From the NCBI GenBank assembly GCA_019636285.1, contig JAHBXV010000039.1, positions 1 to 57,881 on the forward strand: a DNA stretch of 57,881 nt, read 5' to 3'. This stretch comes from Planctomycetaceae bacterium (GTDB taxonomy: Bacteria; Planctomycetota; Planctomycetia; Planctomycetales; Planctomycetaceae). Of this stretch, positions 42,216-50,763 are shown one piece after another (positions within the stretch are counted from its first letter, which is position 1; each line of letters starts with the position of its first letter). Both the position numbers and the translations under genes were made by a program. The notes beneath the pieces were generated by a model that saw nothing but the letters and a program-made list of their open reading frames with translations, was not told the DNA's origin and did no database searches.

Positions 42216-43640
42216 ATGACCGAATTTCGGACCGAACACGATTCGATGGGTGATGTGCGAGTTCCCGCGAAGGCTTACTACGGCGCGCAGACGCAACGGG
42301 CCGTCGAGAACTTCCCGGTTTCTGGCTGGACGCTCCGGGGCGAGATGATTCACGCGATGGGGCTGGTGAAATATGCCTGCGGCGTCGCCAATCGCGACCT
42401 GGGCAAGCTGACCGGCACCGGAAAGAACCCGCTCAAAGACAGTCAGGTCGAGGCGATGCTGGCGGCGGCCCGCGAGGTCGCCGAAGGAAAGTTCGATGCC
42501 GAGTTTCCGATCGACGTCTTTCAGACGGGCTCGGGGACGTCGAGCAACATGAACGTCAACGAGGTGATCTCCAATCGTGCGATAGAGATGACGGGGGGCG
42601 ATCGGTTTTCGATGACGAAGCCGATCCATCCGAACGATCACGTCAACATGGGGCAAAGCACGAACGATACGTTCCCGACGGCCATTCATGTGGCAGTGGC
42701 GATAAGCATCCAGCAGCGGCTGATTCCGGCGCTGGAGAGTTTTCAGGACGTGCTGAGCCGGAAGGCGGCCGCGTGGGACAGGATCATCAAGATCGGCCGG
42801 ACGCATCTGGCCGATGCAACGCCATTGCGGCTGGGGCAGGAGATTGGCGGTTTCGCGCGGCAGTTGGAGCTGTCCGTCGCACGGGCCAGGCAGGCACTCA
42901 AAGCGGTCCTGGAGTTGCCCGTTGGCGGGACGGCCGTGGGGACGGGGATCAACACGCATCCCGAGTTCTCTCGCCGGGTCGCGGCGGCGCTGGAGCAGGA
43001 GACGGGGATTGGGTTTGTGGAAGCGGTGAACCATTTCGAGGCAAACGCGCAGCGGGATGGGCTGGTCGATTGCCATGGTCATTTGCGGACGATCGCCGTC
43101 ACGCTGTTCAACGTGGCGAACAATCTGCGCTGGCTCTCGTCGGGACCGCGGTGCGGGTTCTATGAAGTGATGTTGCCGGACCGTCAGCCGGGAAGTTCCA
43201 TCATGCCGGGGAAGGTGAACCCGGTGCTGTGCGAAAGCCTGATGCAGGTCGCCGCCCGCGTGATGGGGAATGACCAGACCGTCTCGTTCAGCGGGGCGAC
43301 CGGTGGGAACTTCCAGCTCAACATCATGATGCCGATCATGGGGCATGCGACGCTGGAGAGCGTGGCGATCATGGCCCAGGGAACAACGGCGTTTGTCGAC
43401 CTGTGTGCCGAGGACATGGAAGCCAACGAAGAACAGTGCAACGCCATGGTCGAAAAGAGCCTGGCGATGGTCACGAGCCTGAACCCGTACGTGGGCTATG
43501 AAAAGGCTGCTGCCCTTGCGAAAGAGGCGTTCAAGTCGGGCAAGACCGTGCGGGATCTTTGCCGCGAGCAGAACATTCTGCCCGAGGATCAGCTCACGAA
43601 GGCGCTCGATCCCTGGAGCATGACCGAACCGCAGGCCTGA
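42216..43640 (+). CDS. fumC: Class II fumarate hydratase
   Basis: 474 residues, full length for the family. The signature GSSIMPGKVNP is present, with the upstream blocks TGSGTSSNMNVNEV and HPNDHVNMGQSTNDTFPTA and the catalytic TGINTHPEF region. The enzyme interconverts fumarate and L-malate in the cytosol as part of the TCA cycle, and works as a tetramer without an iron-sulfur cluster. The start at 42216 begins the protein directly with MTEFRTEHDSMG, as usual. The Uma2 gene follows after 47 bp. Confidence 0.97.
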   Translation: MTEFRTEHDSMGDVRVPAKAYYGAQTQRAVENFPVSGWTLRGEMIHAMGLVKYACGVANRDLGKLTGTGKNPLKDSQVEAMLAAAREVAEGKFDAEFPIDVFQTGSGTSSNMNVNEVISNRAIEMTGGDRFSMTKPIHPNDHVNMGQSTNDTFPTAIHVAVAISIQQRLIPALESFQDVLSRKAAAWDRIIKIGRTHLADATPLRLGQEIGGFARQLELSVARARQALKAVLELPVGGTAVGTGINTHPEFSRRVAAALEQETGIGFVEAVNHFEANAQRDGLVDCHGHLRTIAVTLFNVANNLRWLSSGPRCGFYEVMLPDRQPGSSIMPGKVNPVLCESLMQVAARVMGNDQTVSFSGATGGNFQLNIMMPIMGHATLESVAIMAQGTTAFVDLCAEDMEANEEQCNAMVEKSLAMVTSLNPYVGYEKAAALAKEAFKSGKTVRDLCREQNILPEDQLTKALDPWSMTEPQA

Positions 43641-43687
43641 AAAGCCGCCGATGCCATCGGCGGAATTCGTCGACTGGAGAAATCACC

Positions 43688-44323
43688 GTGTCCACGGCCA
43701 CGAGATCGGACGGCGGAAGCGTCTTCCTGCAGAACGTGAGTTGGGAGTTATACACCCAGCTTCGCGATGATCCTGAGCGCGACCGTGTACGGATGACGTA
43801 CCAGCAAGGAGTCCTGGAACTCATGTCTCCATCGGGCCCGCACGAACGCATCAATCGCATTCTCGAACGACTGATTGGGGTGTGGTGCGAGGTGCATGAG
43901 ATCCCGATGGCGAGCTTCGGCAGCACGACTTATCGGTCCGAGCGGCGGCGACTGGGGCTGGAACCTGATTCGTGCTTCTACTTTGAAAACGAAGCCGCTG
44001 TACGCGGTCATGAAGAAATCGACCTGACCATTCAGCCGCCGCCTGATCTGGCGATTGAAGTCGATATCTCGTCGTCATCGACCCGGCGGATGTCGATCTA
44101 CGCCGGGCTGGGCGTGCCGGAAGTGTGGCGGACCGATGGCGAGGGATTGTGGATGTTTCACCTTGATGAGTCGGGCGAGTATGTCGAGATCGCCGAGTCC
44201 CAGGCGCTGGCGCGTCTGCGCCACGATGATTTGACGAGCTTTTTGGCGAAACGACTGGAACTGGATGACACGACTTTAGGGCGTCAGTTTCGCGAGCGTG
44301 TCCTGTCTGGCGAAAATAAATAA
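43688..44323 (+). CDS. Uma2-family (DUF820) protein, second copy
   Basis: 211 residues from GTG 43688 with GGAGAAATC upstream. The nuclease-like core is LELMSPSGPHERINRILERL, then GLEPDSCFYF, then PPDLAIEVDISSSSTRRMSI, then GVPEVWRTD. It is clearly a different subgroup from the 23.0-kb copy. A family 1 REP begins one nt past its TAA. No restriction-modification partner is nearby. Confidence 0.88.
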   Translation: MSTATRSDGGSVFLQNVSWELYTQLRDDPERDRVRMTYQQGVLELMSPSGPHERINRILERLIGVWCEVHEIPMASFGSTTYRSERRRLGLEPDSCFYFENEAAVRGHEEIDLTIQPPPDLAIEVDISSSSTRRMSIYAGLGVPEVWRTDGEGLWMFHLDESGEYVEIAESQALARLRHDDLTSFLAKRLELDDTTLGRQFRERVLSGENK

Positions 44324-44324
44324 A

Positions 44325-44352
44325 GGCACACTGGCAGAGCCAGTGGCACACA
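44325..44352. repeat. REP, family 1 copy E
   Basis: A single palindromic arm, GGCACACTGGCAGAGCCAGT followed by GGCACACA. It starts one nt after the Uma2 stop, in a convergent gap. Confidence 0.8.
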
Positions 44353-44374
44353 GGTAAGAAGCCGTGATTCAGCG

Positions 44375-45667
44375 TTAGCTGAACAACGGCAGTGCGTCGC
44401 CCACGCCGACGATGGTCAGGTCCGGGTTTTTCGCGAGATCGACGATTTCGACGTCGTGGTGCTGGCCCGTCAGGTCGATGGCTTCGACGACCGGTCGGGC
44501 GAAGAGGCCGTCGTTGGCTCGCAGGACGCGGGCGGCCCGTCCATCGCTGAGGCGAACAGCGGAGCCGACCGGGAACAGCGAGACCGTGTGGAGCAGGGCT
44601 CTGACGGCGGGGCTGTCGAATTCCCCGGAGCGGCTGGCTTGCAGAATCTTTTCGATCGCCTGATAGGGCTTGAGGGGAGCCCGCTGCGCGCAGGAGGAGA
44701 CCAGCATCAGGTAAGTATCGGCCACCATGGCGATGCGGGCCAGGGGATGAATCTGCTGGCCGGAACGCTGCTTCGGGTAACCCGAGCCATCCAGGCGTTC
44801 GTGAATCTGGTAGGCGACCATCTTCGCGTGATGCGAGACGGAGTTGAGTTTGTTGAGGACGTTGGCCGTGTAGATCGGATGCTTGCGGAATTCGATCTGG
44901 TCGGACCAGGTGAGTTCGCCGCGCGCTTCGACGAGACGTTCGGGTAGCAGGGTGAGCCCGGCGTCGTGCAGCAGACATCCAAAACTCAGGTCTTTCAGTT
45001 CCGAAGCCGTCAGTCCCATGACGGTCCCCATGCCTGCGGCCAGCATGGCGGTTTGCAGGCTGTGGCGGCTGGGGTAGTCGTGCAAGATCGGCTGGGCGCT
45101 CTGCGTGATGAAGAGGGGGAGGTTTTCGCAGATCGACGAGAGATGGCTGACCGCGACCCGGACGACGCGTTCGGGGTCGACCTTCCGCTGTTCGCGGAAC
45201 TCGGAAAAGATCTCGCGGGTCTGTTCGGTGTCGTGACGATACGCGGCACTGAAGCGGTCGAGGACTTCTCGCGAGGGTTTGGGATCCTCGCAGGGTTTGA
45301 GCTGATGCAGAAACGAGTCGGGCCGAACCATCCAGCCCGGTACGCTGGGCGAGCGCGATTCCGGGGCGGGCGTGCTCCCGCGAACATCGCGAATGAGCTT
45401 GGGACCATCGGCCCCGTTCGTCAGTCGTTCGACTTCTCGCGGGTCGACCAGGACTTCCGACACACCGCGCCGGCGGAGGAGCGCCAGTTGCGATGCCGTT
45501 AGAACGCGGCCGGATGCCAACAGCAGGGGGCGATTCGGTTTGCCGCCGTCATAGATGGGCGACCGCAGTTTGACGCCCGTGCGCAATTGCGACAGCTTCA
45601 GGACCGCCATGCGATCCGGCGGCGGAGCGATGGTTCCGGAATTGGCGGGCAATGTGATCGTGTCCAT
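44375..45667 (-). CDS. HD-GYP domain phosphodiesterase-like protein
   Basis: 430 residues, no membrane segment. The N-terminal 170 residues have no clear domain. The HD-GYP domain (about 195-400) shows His202, LLHDAGLTLLP with His234-Asp235, KHPIYTANVL, HH (279-280) and HERLDGSGYP (289-298). This group hydrolyses cyclic di-GMP or related cyclic dinucleotides. The GYP motif is intact, suggesting activity. It is transcribed alone, 152 bp upstream of the next start and convergent with Uma2. No GGDEF protein is in the window. Confidence 0.9.
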   Translation of the reverse strand: MDTITLPANSGTIAPPPDRMAVLKLSQLRTGVKLRSPIYDGGKPNRPLLLASGRVLTASQLALLRRRGVSEVLVDPREVERLTNGADGPKLIRDVRGSTPAPESRSPSVPGWMVRPDSFLHQLKPCEDPKPSREVLDRFSAAYRHDTEQTREIFSEFREQRKVDPERVVRVAVSHLSSICENLPLFITQSAQPILHDYPSRHSLQTAMLAAGMGTVMGLTASELKDLSFGCLLHDAGLTLLPERLVEARGELTWSDQIEFRKHPIYTANVLNKLNSVSHHAKMVAYQIHERLDGSGYPKQRSGQQIHPLARIAMVADTYLMLVSSCAQRAPLKPYQAIEKILQASRSGEFDSPAVRALLHTVSLFPVGSAVRLSDGRAARVLRANDGLFARPVVEAIDLTGQHHDVEIVDLAKNPDLTIVGVGDALPLFS

Positions 45668-45819
45668 GGTGGTTAAGCCTCGACGGAGTCGCGGACCAGG
45701 AGCGACACCTTGAGACGAAACTTAGCCCAACATTTCCGACACTAAAAACCGCTCAGCGGGCGTGAACGAAAGACGCCCCCGACGGGAAGAGGTCCGATCG
45801 AATGTGCGAGTGATGACGA

Positions 45820-46575
45820 TCAGGCCGATTGTGACGATCGCGATACGGCGACGGCTTCCGCGAGTTGGAACGCGCCGTCATACAGCGCCCGGCCGATGAT
45901 CGCTCCCACCAGTTGCGGCTGACGGCGATGAATGTCCGCGAGCCGTCGAATGTCGTCGAGACTGGTGACGCCTCCCGAGGCAATAACCGGGAAGCCACGG
46001 TCCGCCAGCCGTTCGAGGTCTTCGAGCGTCGCGGGGTCGATCCCCTGCATCATGCCGTCGTTGGCAATGTTCGTGTAGATGACGGCCGCGAGCGGCAGGC
46101 CCGCGAACTGGTTCGCCAGGTCGAACGCCGATGTGTCAGAAACATCGAGCCAGCCCTCGGTCGCGACGCGGCCATCGCGAGCGTCGAGCCCGAGGGCAAT
46201 TCGGTTGGGAAAGCGTTCGGCCAGGCTGGCGAACCAGGCGGGGTTCTTGAGGGCCGCGGTGCCGATGATCGCGCGATCGATCTTCAGGTCGTTGAGGACC
46301 AGTTCGACAGCAGCATCGTCGCGAAGGCCGCCGCCGAGTTCGCAGGGAAACGAGACGGCCGCGGTGATGGACCGTAAGGCGTCGAGGTTTACGGGACGCC
46401 CGGCTTTCGCACCATCCAGGTCGACGAGGTGGAGCCGGTCGCCGCCTCCTTCTTCCCAAAGCCGGGCCATCTCGGCGGGAGTGTCAGAAAAGACGGTTTC
46501 GCGTTGGTAGTCACCCTGCTGCAAGCGGACACAGCGTCCATTTCGCAGGTCGATAGCGGGAAGAATCTGCAGCAT
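45820..46575 (-). CDS. hisA: Phosphoribosylformimino-AICAR phosphate isomerase
   Basis: 251 residues. A (beta/alpha)8 barrel with two phosphate-binding halves: [14 protein letters not shown] with the catalytic Asp near position 8, [15 protein letters not shown] with the second Asp, then [12 protein letters not shown] and [11 protein letters not shown]. The enzyme catalyses the fourth step of histidine biosynthesis in the cytosol. In YTNIANDG the usual TDI is TNI; the catalytic Thr is kept. hisH precedes it on the same strand by 116 bp, so they probably form an operon. Confidence 0.95.
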   Translation of the reverse strand: MLQILPAIDLRNGRCVRLQQGDYQRETVFSDTPAEMARLWEEGGGDRLHLVDLDGAKAGRPVNLDALRSITAAVSFPCELGGGLRDDAAVELVLNDLKIDRAIIGTAALKNPAWFASLAERFPNRIALGLDARDGRVATEGWLDVSDTSAFDLANQFAGLPLAAVIYTNIANDGMMQGIDPATLEDLERLADRGFPVIASGGVTSLDDIRRLADIHRRQPQLVGAIIGRALYDGAFQLAEAVAVSRSSQSA

Positions 46576-46691
46576 GGCGGTCGATCCAAATGTGGCACCA
46601 TCCGAGGGACGGCGCGGACTCGATGAGGCTTATGAAAACCAGATCGGTGCTCGGCTATGGCTCCCGACACGGAATCAGGAAAGCATGGTCG

Positions 46692-47303
46692 TCACGCGGG
46701 GAGGTTCGCGAAGTTTTCCAGGAGCTTCAGCCCGACGCGCTGGCTTTTTTCGGGATGGAACTGCGTGGCGAACAGACGTCCGCGGGAGACCATGGAGACG
46801 AAAGGTTTTCCGTAGGTCGTCTCGGTGGCAATCACCGAACTGTCAGTTGGAACAACATGGTAGCTGTGGACAAAATAGACTGACGGCGATTCGGGCAGTC
46901 CAGCCAACAGCGGGTTCGGGTGGACGACGTCCAGCGTATTCCAGCCCATGTGAGGCACCTTGAAGCCCGGGGCCGATTCGAACCGCCGCACTTCGCCGGG
47001 AATCACCCCCAGGCCGCGATGTTCGCCGTCTTCGTAGCTGACATCGAACAGGAGTTGGAGGCCCAGGCAAATCCCCAGGAAGGGGCAATCTTTGGCGAGA
47101 GCGTCGAGCAACGGTTCGACGAGATTGAGTCGCTTCAGTTCGGCGATCGCATCGCGAAAGGCGCCGACGCCGGGGAGGACGAGCTTTTCCGCCGTGGCGA
47201 TTTCCTCGGGGGCGTTGCTGATGCGGGCTACGGCGTGAACCTTTTCGAATCCCTTCTGCACGCTGCGAAGATTGCCCATGCCGTAGTCAACGATCGTGAT
47301 CAT
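46692..47303 (-). CDS. hisH: Imidazole glycerol phosphate synthase, glutaminase subunit
   Basis: 203 residues from ATG 47303, which gives the usual start [18 protein letters not shown]; the frame extends upstream into a repeat and that part is not coding. The glutaminase triad is [10 protein letters not shown] (Cys) and QFHPEKSQ (His, Glu). HisH supplies ammonia to HisF in the fifth step of histidine synthesis. No hisF is in the window. Its 5' side holds a family 2 repeat. Confidence 0.95.
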   Translation of the reverse strand: MITIVDYGMGNLRSVQKGFEKVHAVARISNAPEEIATAEKLVLPGVGAFRDAIAELKRLNLVEPLLDALAKDCPFLGICLGLQLLFDVSYEDGEHRGLGVIPGEVRRFESAPGFKVPHMGWNTLDVVHPNPLLAGLPESPSVYFVHSYHVVPTDSSVIATETTYGKPFVSMVSRGRLFATQFHPEKSQRVGLKLLENFANLPA

Positions 47304-47350
47304 CCGGAATCCAGCACGTGAAACGACGAAAAAACGGAGAGCCAATACGG

Positions 47351-47434
47351 TCGAGAGTCGAGGGTCCAGAGTCGAGTGAGTAAGACTGAAGAAGCCTTTT
47401 GTCTTCTTCGACTCTGGACTCTCGACCCTCGACT
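47351..47434. repeat. Inverted repeat, family 2 copy D
   Basis: A left arm TCGAGAGTCGAGGGTCCAGA followed by GTCGAG faces a right arm CGACTCTGGACTCTCGACCC and CGACT. The two are joined by about 20 nt with an internal AAGAAG / CTTCTT stem. It lies between divergent hisH and YeaQ genes, 47 nt before the hisH start. Confidence 0.82.
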
Positions 47435-47569
47435 TGTCCCGCAACACAGTACCAGAGTCCGCGCATTTCGGGGAGGTTCGGGCTAGAATCCAGCGGGTTA
47501 GCGGTTCGATGCCGGCAGGGTTGGTTTGGCCGCGGAACGAGTATCGGCGGTCGGAAGAAGGGGAGAGAC

Positions 47570-47821
47570 ATGGGGTTCCTCAGTTGGGCGCTGTTCGGGC
47601 TGATCGCGGGGGTTGTCGCCCGCATGATCGTCCCGAGTTCACAGCCGGGGGGCTGCATCATGACGGCCATTCTGGGAGTTGTCGGCGCGGCGATCGGGGG
47701 CTGGATCGGCACGCAACTGGGCTGGGGGACGGTGCAGGGTTTCGACATTCGAAGCCTGGGACTGGCGATTCTGGGAGCGATTGTCCTGCTACTGGTGTTG
47801 GAAGCGATCCGACGTCGATAG
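47570..47821 (+). CDS. GlsB/YeaQ/YmgE-family membrane protein, copy 1
   Basis: 83 residues from ATG 47570 with GGGGAGAG upstream. The sequence [13 protein letters not shown], then [18 protein letters not shown], then [14 protein letters not shown] shows the three Gly-rich hydrophobic helices of this transglycosylase-associated/stress family. Members are small inner-membrane proteins induced by stress; role unknown. The next gene is a paralogue 26 bp downstream. Confidence 0.9.
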   Translation: MGFLSWALFGLIAGVVARMIVPSSQPGGCIMTAILGVVGAAIGGWIGTQLGWGTVQGFDIRSLGLAILGAIVLLLVLEAIRRR

Positions 47822-47847
47822 CGGTGGACAAATAAGGAGATCTTGCG

Positions 47848-48096
47848 ATGGGATGGCTGGCTTGGATTGTGCTGGGACTTGTTGCGGGAATCCTGGCGAA
47901 GCTCGTCATGGGTGGGAGCGGTGGAATCATCACCACGACCATTCTCGGGATCATCGGGGCGTTTGTCGGGGGTTGGCTGGGGACGCAACTGGGGATCGGG
48001 GACGTCAAGAAGTTCGATCTGCGCAGCCTGGGACTGGCGACACTGGGGGCGATCGTCGTGATCGCCCTGGCACGAATTCTGAACGGGCAGGTGTAG
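47848..48096 (+). CDS. GlsB/YeaQ/YmgE-family membrane protein, copy 2
   Basis: 82 residues. WLAWIVLGLVAGILAKLVMG, then ILGIIGAFVGGWLGTQLG, then LATLGAIVVIALARIL parallels copy 1 closely in the centre, so the two arose by tandem duplication. GGAG lies upstream of the ATG. The gene is followed by a repeat-filled stretch up to 48591. Confidence 0.9.
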   Translation: MGWLAWIVLGLVAGILAKLVMGGSGGIITTTILGIIGAFVGGWLGTQLGIGDVKKFDLRSLGLATLGAIVVIALARILNGQV

Positions 48097-48140
48097 CGGC
48101 CTGGCGATGTGAAAGAGACGGGTGGGAGCGGGTGGCCCCC

Positions 48141-48200
48141 GCAAGTGCATCTTTTCATGGGCGAAAATCTCAAGACACACTGGCAGCGCCAGTGGCACCC
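48141..48200. repeat. REPIN, family 1 copy F (left arm degraded)
   Basis: The right arm ACACACTGGCAGCGCCAGTG followed by GCACCC is intact at 48175-48200. The spacer (GTGCATCTTTTCATGG...AAATCTCAAGAC) matches the spacer of copies C and D, but the left arm has decayed. It lies about 45-80 nt after the YeaQ copy 2 stop. Confidence 0.75.
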
Positions 48201-48252
48201 TACGCTGTTAACGCTTTGGTGGATCAAGAGCTGCGAAAAACGTTTGGTCCCC

Positions 48253-48535
48253 GAAAGCCCCGGCGGGCTTGTCCCGCCGGACGGAAAGTTTGAAGGCTAG
48301 AGCTTTCACGCCAGATCTCTCTGCTCCCCTGCCCGGCTTGCCCGGCAGGAAGCCAAGTCTGCCAGACCAGGGTCGTTGAAGACCAGCCCTCAAACTTTTG
48401 CTCCGGCCAGACAGGCTGGCCGGGGGCGGACCGGGAACGGATCGTGGTCTCGCGATAGCTGTCAATCTCCCGTTCCCACCGGTCAAGCCGGTGGGGGCGG
48501 CAGCCAAGAGGGTTAACGGCGTAGCGTGGCACCCG
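48253..48535. repeat. Cluster of short perfect hairpins
   Basis: Non-coding stretch with four compact hairpins. Three have perfect 8-bp stems and 5-nt loops: CCGGCGGG/CCCGCCGG (48260-48280), CCGGCCAG/CTGGCCGG (48404-48424) and CCCACCGG/CCGGTGGG (48476-48496). A weaker one lies at 48328-48349. The right end carries GTTAACGGCGTAGCGTGGCA, which is close to the inverse of GGCACCCTACGCTGTTAACG at 48193, so the whole island may be one mosaic element. Within the gap 48097-48591 I see no gene. Confidence 0.75.
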
Positions 48536-48591
48536 AAGTCTTAGGCCATGGCAGGGCAGTCGTGGCCTGGCAGGTGCTTCGCGCTCAGCAA

Positions 48592-49557
48592 TCAATTGCC
48601 CGGCCGCGCGCGATTCTTCGTGGTCGACTGACGTGTTGCTCCGCAGGGAGTGCCGTTCGCGAGTCGTCCCATCAACCGTTCACCGCCGGGCTGGAGCGTA
48701 ACAAGAGCCGTTCCGCCCCACGAAGCGGTGATCGTGTAGCGGTCATCGCCACTCTTTTTCCACATGGTTCCTCCCGGTTCTCCGCGACCATTTTTCTTCA
48801 ATTCGAGGTTGAAGATGCGCTGCCGTTCGCCGGGTTTCCCGATCACAAATCGCCAGGTGCCGACAATCGGATCGTCCGGAGCGTTGGCAGCCGCTTCGGC
48901 CGCCTGGGCCTCGGCGTCGAGTCGGGCGATCCAGAACTGAATGGGTTTCTGATCGGCGACGTCACTCAGAAGACGCCGGGCGAGGCCTCGATCGCCGGAG
49001 TCATCGACAGCGTGGAGCATTCCGGCGAGGAACTTGTCGTCAACGGACATGGGGCTCGCCAAGTCGGCGAGAGTCAACAGGTCGGCCGCGCGAACATCGT
49101 CGAAAGTGCGGGTTGATTCGCGGCCTCCCGAGGCGAGTTTCACGACGACGCGCGACTTTCCGTCCATGTCGTCCCGCTTCACGACCTGATACGCGATGCC
49201 GGCAAAGGTGACGCGGTCGCCAGCCTTCAGGTTGTCAAACTTCTCTCGTGCCCGACGTTCGAGGGTGGTGAGATCTTTGAAGATCTGAACGTGTTCTTCG
49301 ATCAATCTTATAGGTCGGCTCGATTTGGCTGACTTATCAACGAGCTGACGCTGCCGCTCGAGCAGTTGAATCGCGGCGCCGTACTCGCGGTTGCCCAGCA
49401 GCGGCTGAATCTTGGCCCAGAGTTCGGGGCCTTCCATCGGTTGCGGCTGGGCCCATGCGATGCCCGCGCTGGATAGGATCGATCCGATCATCGCGGCCCT
49501 GATGAGCCCAGGCGTATAACCGAAACGAACTGTGCGGACCGCTGATTTTGGCTTCAC
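48592..49557 (-). CDS. Exported protein of unknown function
   Basis: 321 residues from GTG 49557 with GGGAGA eight nt upstream. The N-terminus is basic, then hydrophobic (LIRAAMIGSILSSAGIAWA), consistent with a signal peptide. A helical part (about 30-85) is followed by a small beta domain (LKAGDRVTFAGIAYQVVKRD, then RVVVKLASGGRESTRTF) and, at the C-terminus, a beta-sheet block (VGTWRFVIGK, then FNLELKKNGRGEPGGTMWKK, then LVTLQPGGERLMG) like a lipocalin-type strand pattern. I do not recognise a family. Confidence 0.7.
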   Translation of the reverse strand: MKPKSAVRTVRFGYTPGLIRAAMIGSILSSAGIAWAQPQPMEGPELWAKIQPLLGNREYGAAIQLLERQRQLVDKSAKSSRPIRLIEEHVQIFKDLTTLERRAREKFDNLKAGDRVTFAGIAYQVVKRDDMDGKSRVVVKLASGGRESTRTFDDVRAADLLTLADLASPMSVDDKFLAGMLHAVDDSGDRGLARRLLSDVADQKPIQFWIARLDAEAQAAEAAANAPDDPIVGTWRFVIGKPGERQRIFNLELKKNGRGEPGGTMWKKSGDDRYTITASWGGTALVTLQPGGERLMGRLANGTPCGATRQSTTKNRARPGN

Positions 49558-49889
49558 GGAAACGTCTCCCGATACCAAACCTCAGAACAGGACGGGGTGT
49601 ATCAGTGGTCGTAGTGTACCAGCCGCTCCGGGAGCGAGCACGTTATTCGGAAATCTTCACACGACCCTGTTCGAGTTCAACCGTGATTGTGCGGACATGA
49701 TTCGGGAGAAACCTTGTTGCCTCGGCCAAATTCGCCGGAGTTGCCGGTGTCACCAGGGTGATACGCCGTGCAAGGCAGGAGTTTCAGCCGGGTGATGTTG
49801 CAGGGGCTGGCGACGATTCTTTATTTCCTCGAAGTGGGCCTGGTCGGCGCGCTGGCGCCGTCTTCGCGCAACTTCAGGGATCCGTTTCG
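49558..49889. other. Divergent intergenic region without recognised gene
   Basis: 332 bp between the divergent exported protein and lipoprotein genes. Short frames are present but none has a good start, length or composition. It should hold both promoters; I found no confident -35/-10 pair and no strong repeat apart from GCCGCTCCGGGAGCG-like local pairing near 49622. Confidence 0.5.
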
Positions 49890-50618
49890 ATGTTTCGGAA
49901 TGAACTGCTGGCTTACAGCGTCGCAACCCTGTGCGTGGCGGCGACGGTGTCGGGCTGTACTTCCACGAAGACAACGAACACCGCACGAACGGCACGCGAG
50001 CAGCTCCTGCTCTCGAATGCCGTCGACACATCGCTCGCAAAGGTCGATCTGAGTTCGTTCGCGGGACAGAAGGTGTTCATCGAGGAGAAGTACCTCGACT
50101 GCGTCGACAAGGGGTACCTGGTCGGTTCGATTCGTCATCGGGCGATGGTGAATGGAGCGACGCTGGTTCCCAAGGCGGATGATGCGGACATCGTTCTGGA
50201 ACTGCGAGCCGGGGCGCTGGGAACCGATTCGGCGGACTCCTTTCTGGGAACGCCGGAGATTGCCCTCCCTGGGATGCTGACCGTTCCCGAAGTCCGGCTG
50301 GTGTCGCGGATGCGGCAATCGGCGACCGCGAAAATCGGCCTGGTGGCCTACGACGCGAAGACGAACCAGCTTCTGGGGATGGGGGGCGTTTCGTCCTCCA
50401 TGTCGGACGATAACAACTGGTTCGTCATGGGCGTTGGTCCTTACCAGTCCGGGACGGTGAAGAAGGAGCTGGATCGCACGACGATCGCGGCTCCGGGCGC
50501 GTATCATACGTTGCCCAGCACGGTGGCGTTCAGCGCTCCGCCGACTCAGCAGGCTCCCGATGCCGGATCGCCCGGACGTCTGCAACTGACCTCCGAAGAA
50601 CAATCGACGACCCGCTGA
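49890..50618 (+). CDS. Lipoprotein of unknown function
   Basis: 242 residues from ATG 49890. Residues 1-23 form a lipoprotein signal with lipobox VSGC, so Cys23 should be lipidated. The mature part begins TSTKTTNTARTAREQLLLSN. That block, followed by SFAGQKVFIEEKYLDCVDKG and GATLVPKADDADIVLELRAG, looks like a conserved family (possibly DUF6655, from memory). DAKTNQLLGMGG follows. The fold resembles outer-membrane assembly-type lipoproteins, but no function is known to me. Confidence 0.8.
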   Translation: MFRNELLAYSVATLCVAATVSGCTSTKTTNTARTAREQLLLSNAVDTSLAKVDLSSFAGQKVFIEEKYLDCVDKGYLVGSIRHRAMVNGATLVPKADDADIVLELRAGALGTDSADSFLGTPEIALPGMLTVPEVRLVSRMRQSATAKIGLVAYDAKTNQLLGMGGVSSSMSDDNNWFVMGVGPYQSGTVKKELDRTTIAAPGAYHTLPSTVAFSAPPTQQAPDAGSPGRLQLTSEEQSTTR

Positions 50619-50763
50619 TCGACGGAGATCGCGGTCGTGGAGTTCTGGATTCGCGCGCGGGCCGATACGATGAGCGGGACGGCGGCGGGGCTGCGACCCC
50701 GTTGCCCAGATGCTCAAGGAATCGTTCCCGGCGCGCGATCTTCGCCGGGCAGGGGGGCTGGCG

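Noticed and set aside
42081-43346. 421-residue minus-strand frame antisense to fumC
   Set aside because: fumC is unmistakable on the other strand; this frame is low-complexity and runs into the family 2 repeat.
6282-48535. CRISPR array
   Set aside because: The repeats are scattered palindromes with no regular spacing or unique spacers, and there are no cas genes.
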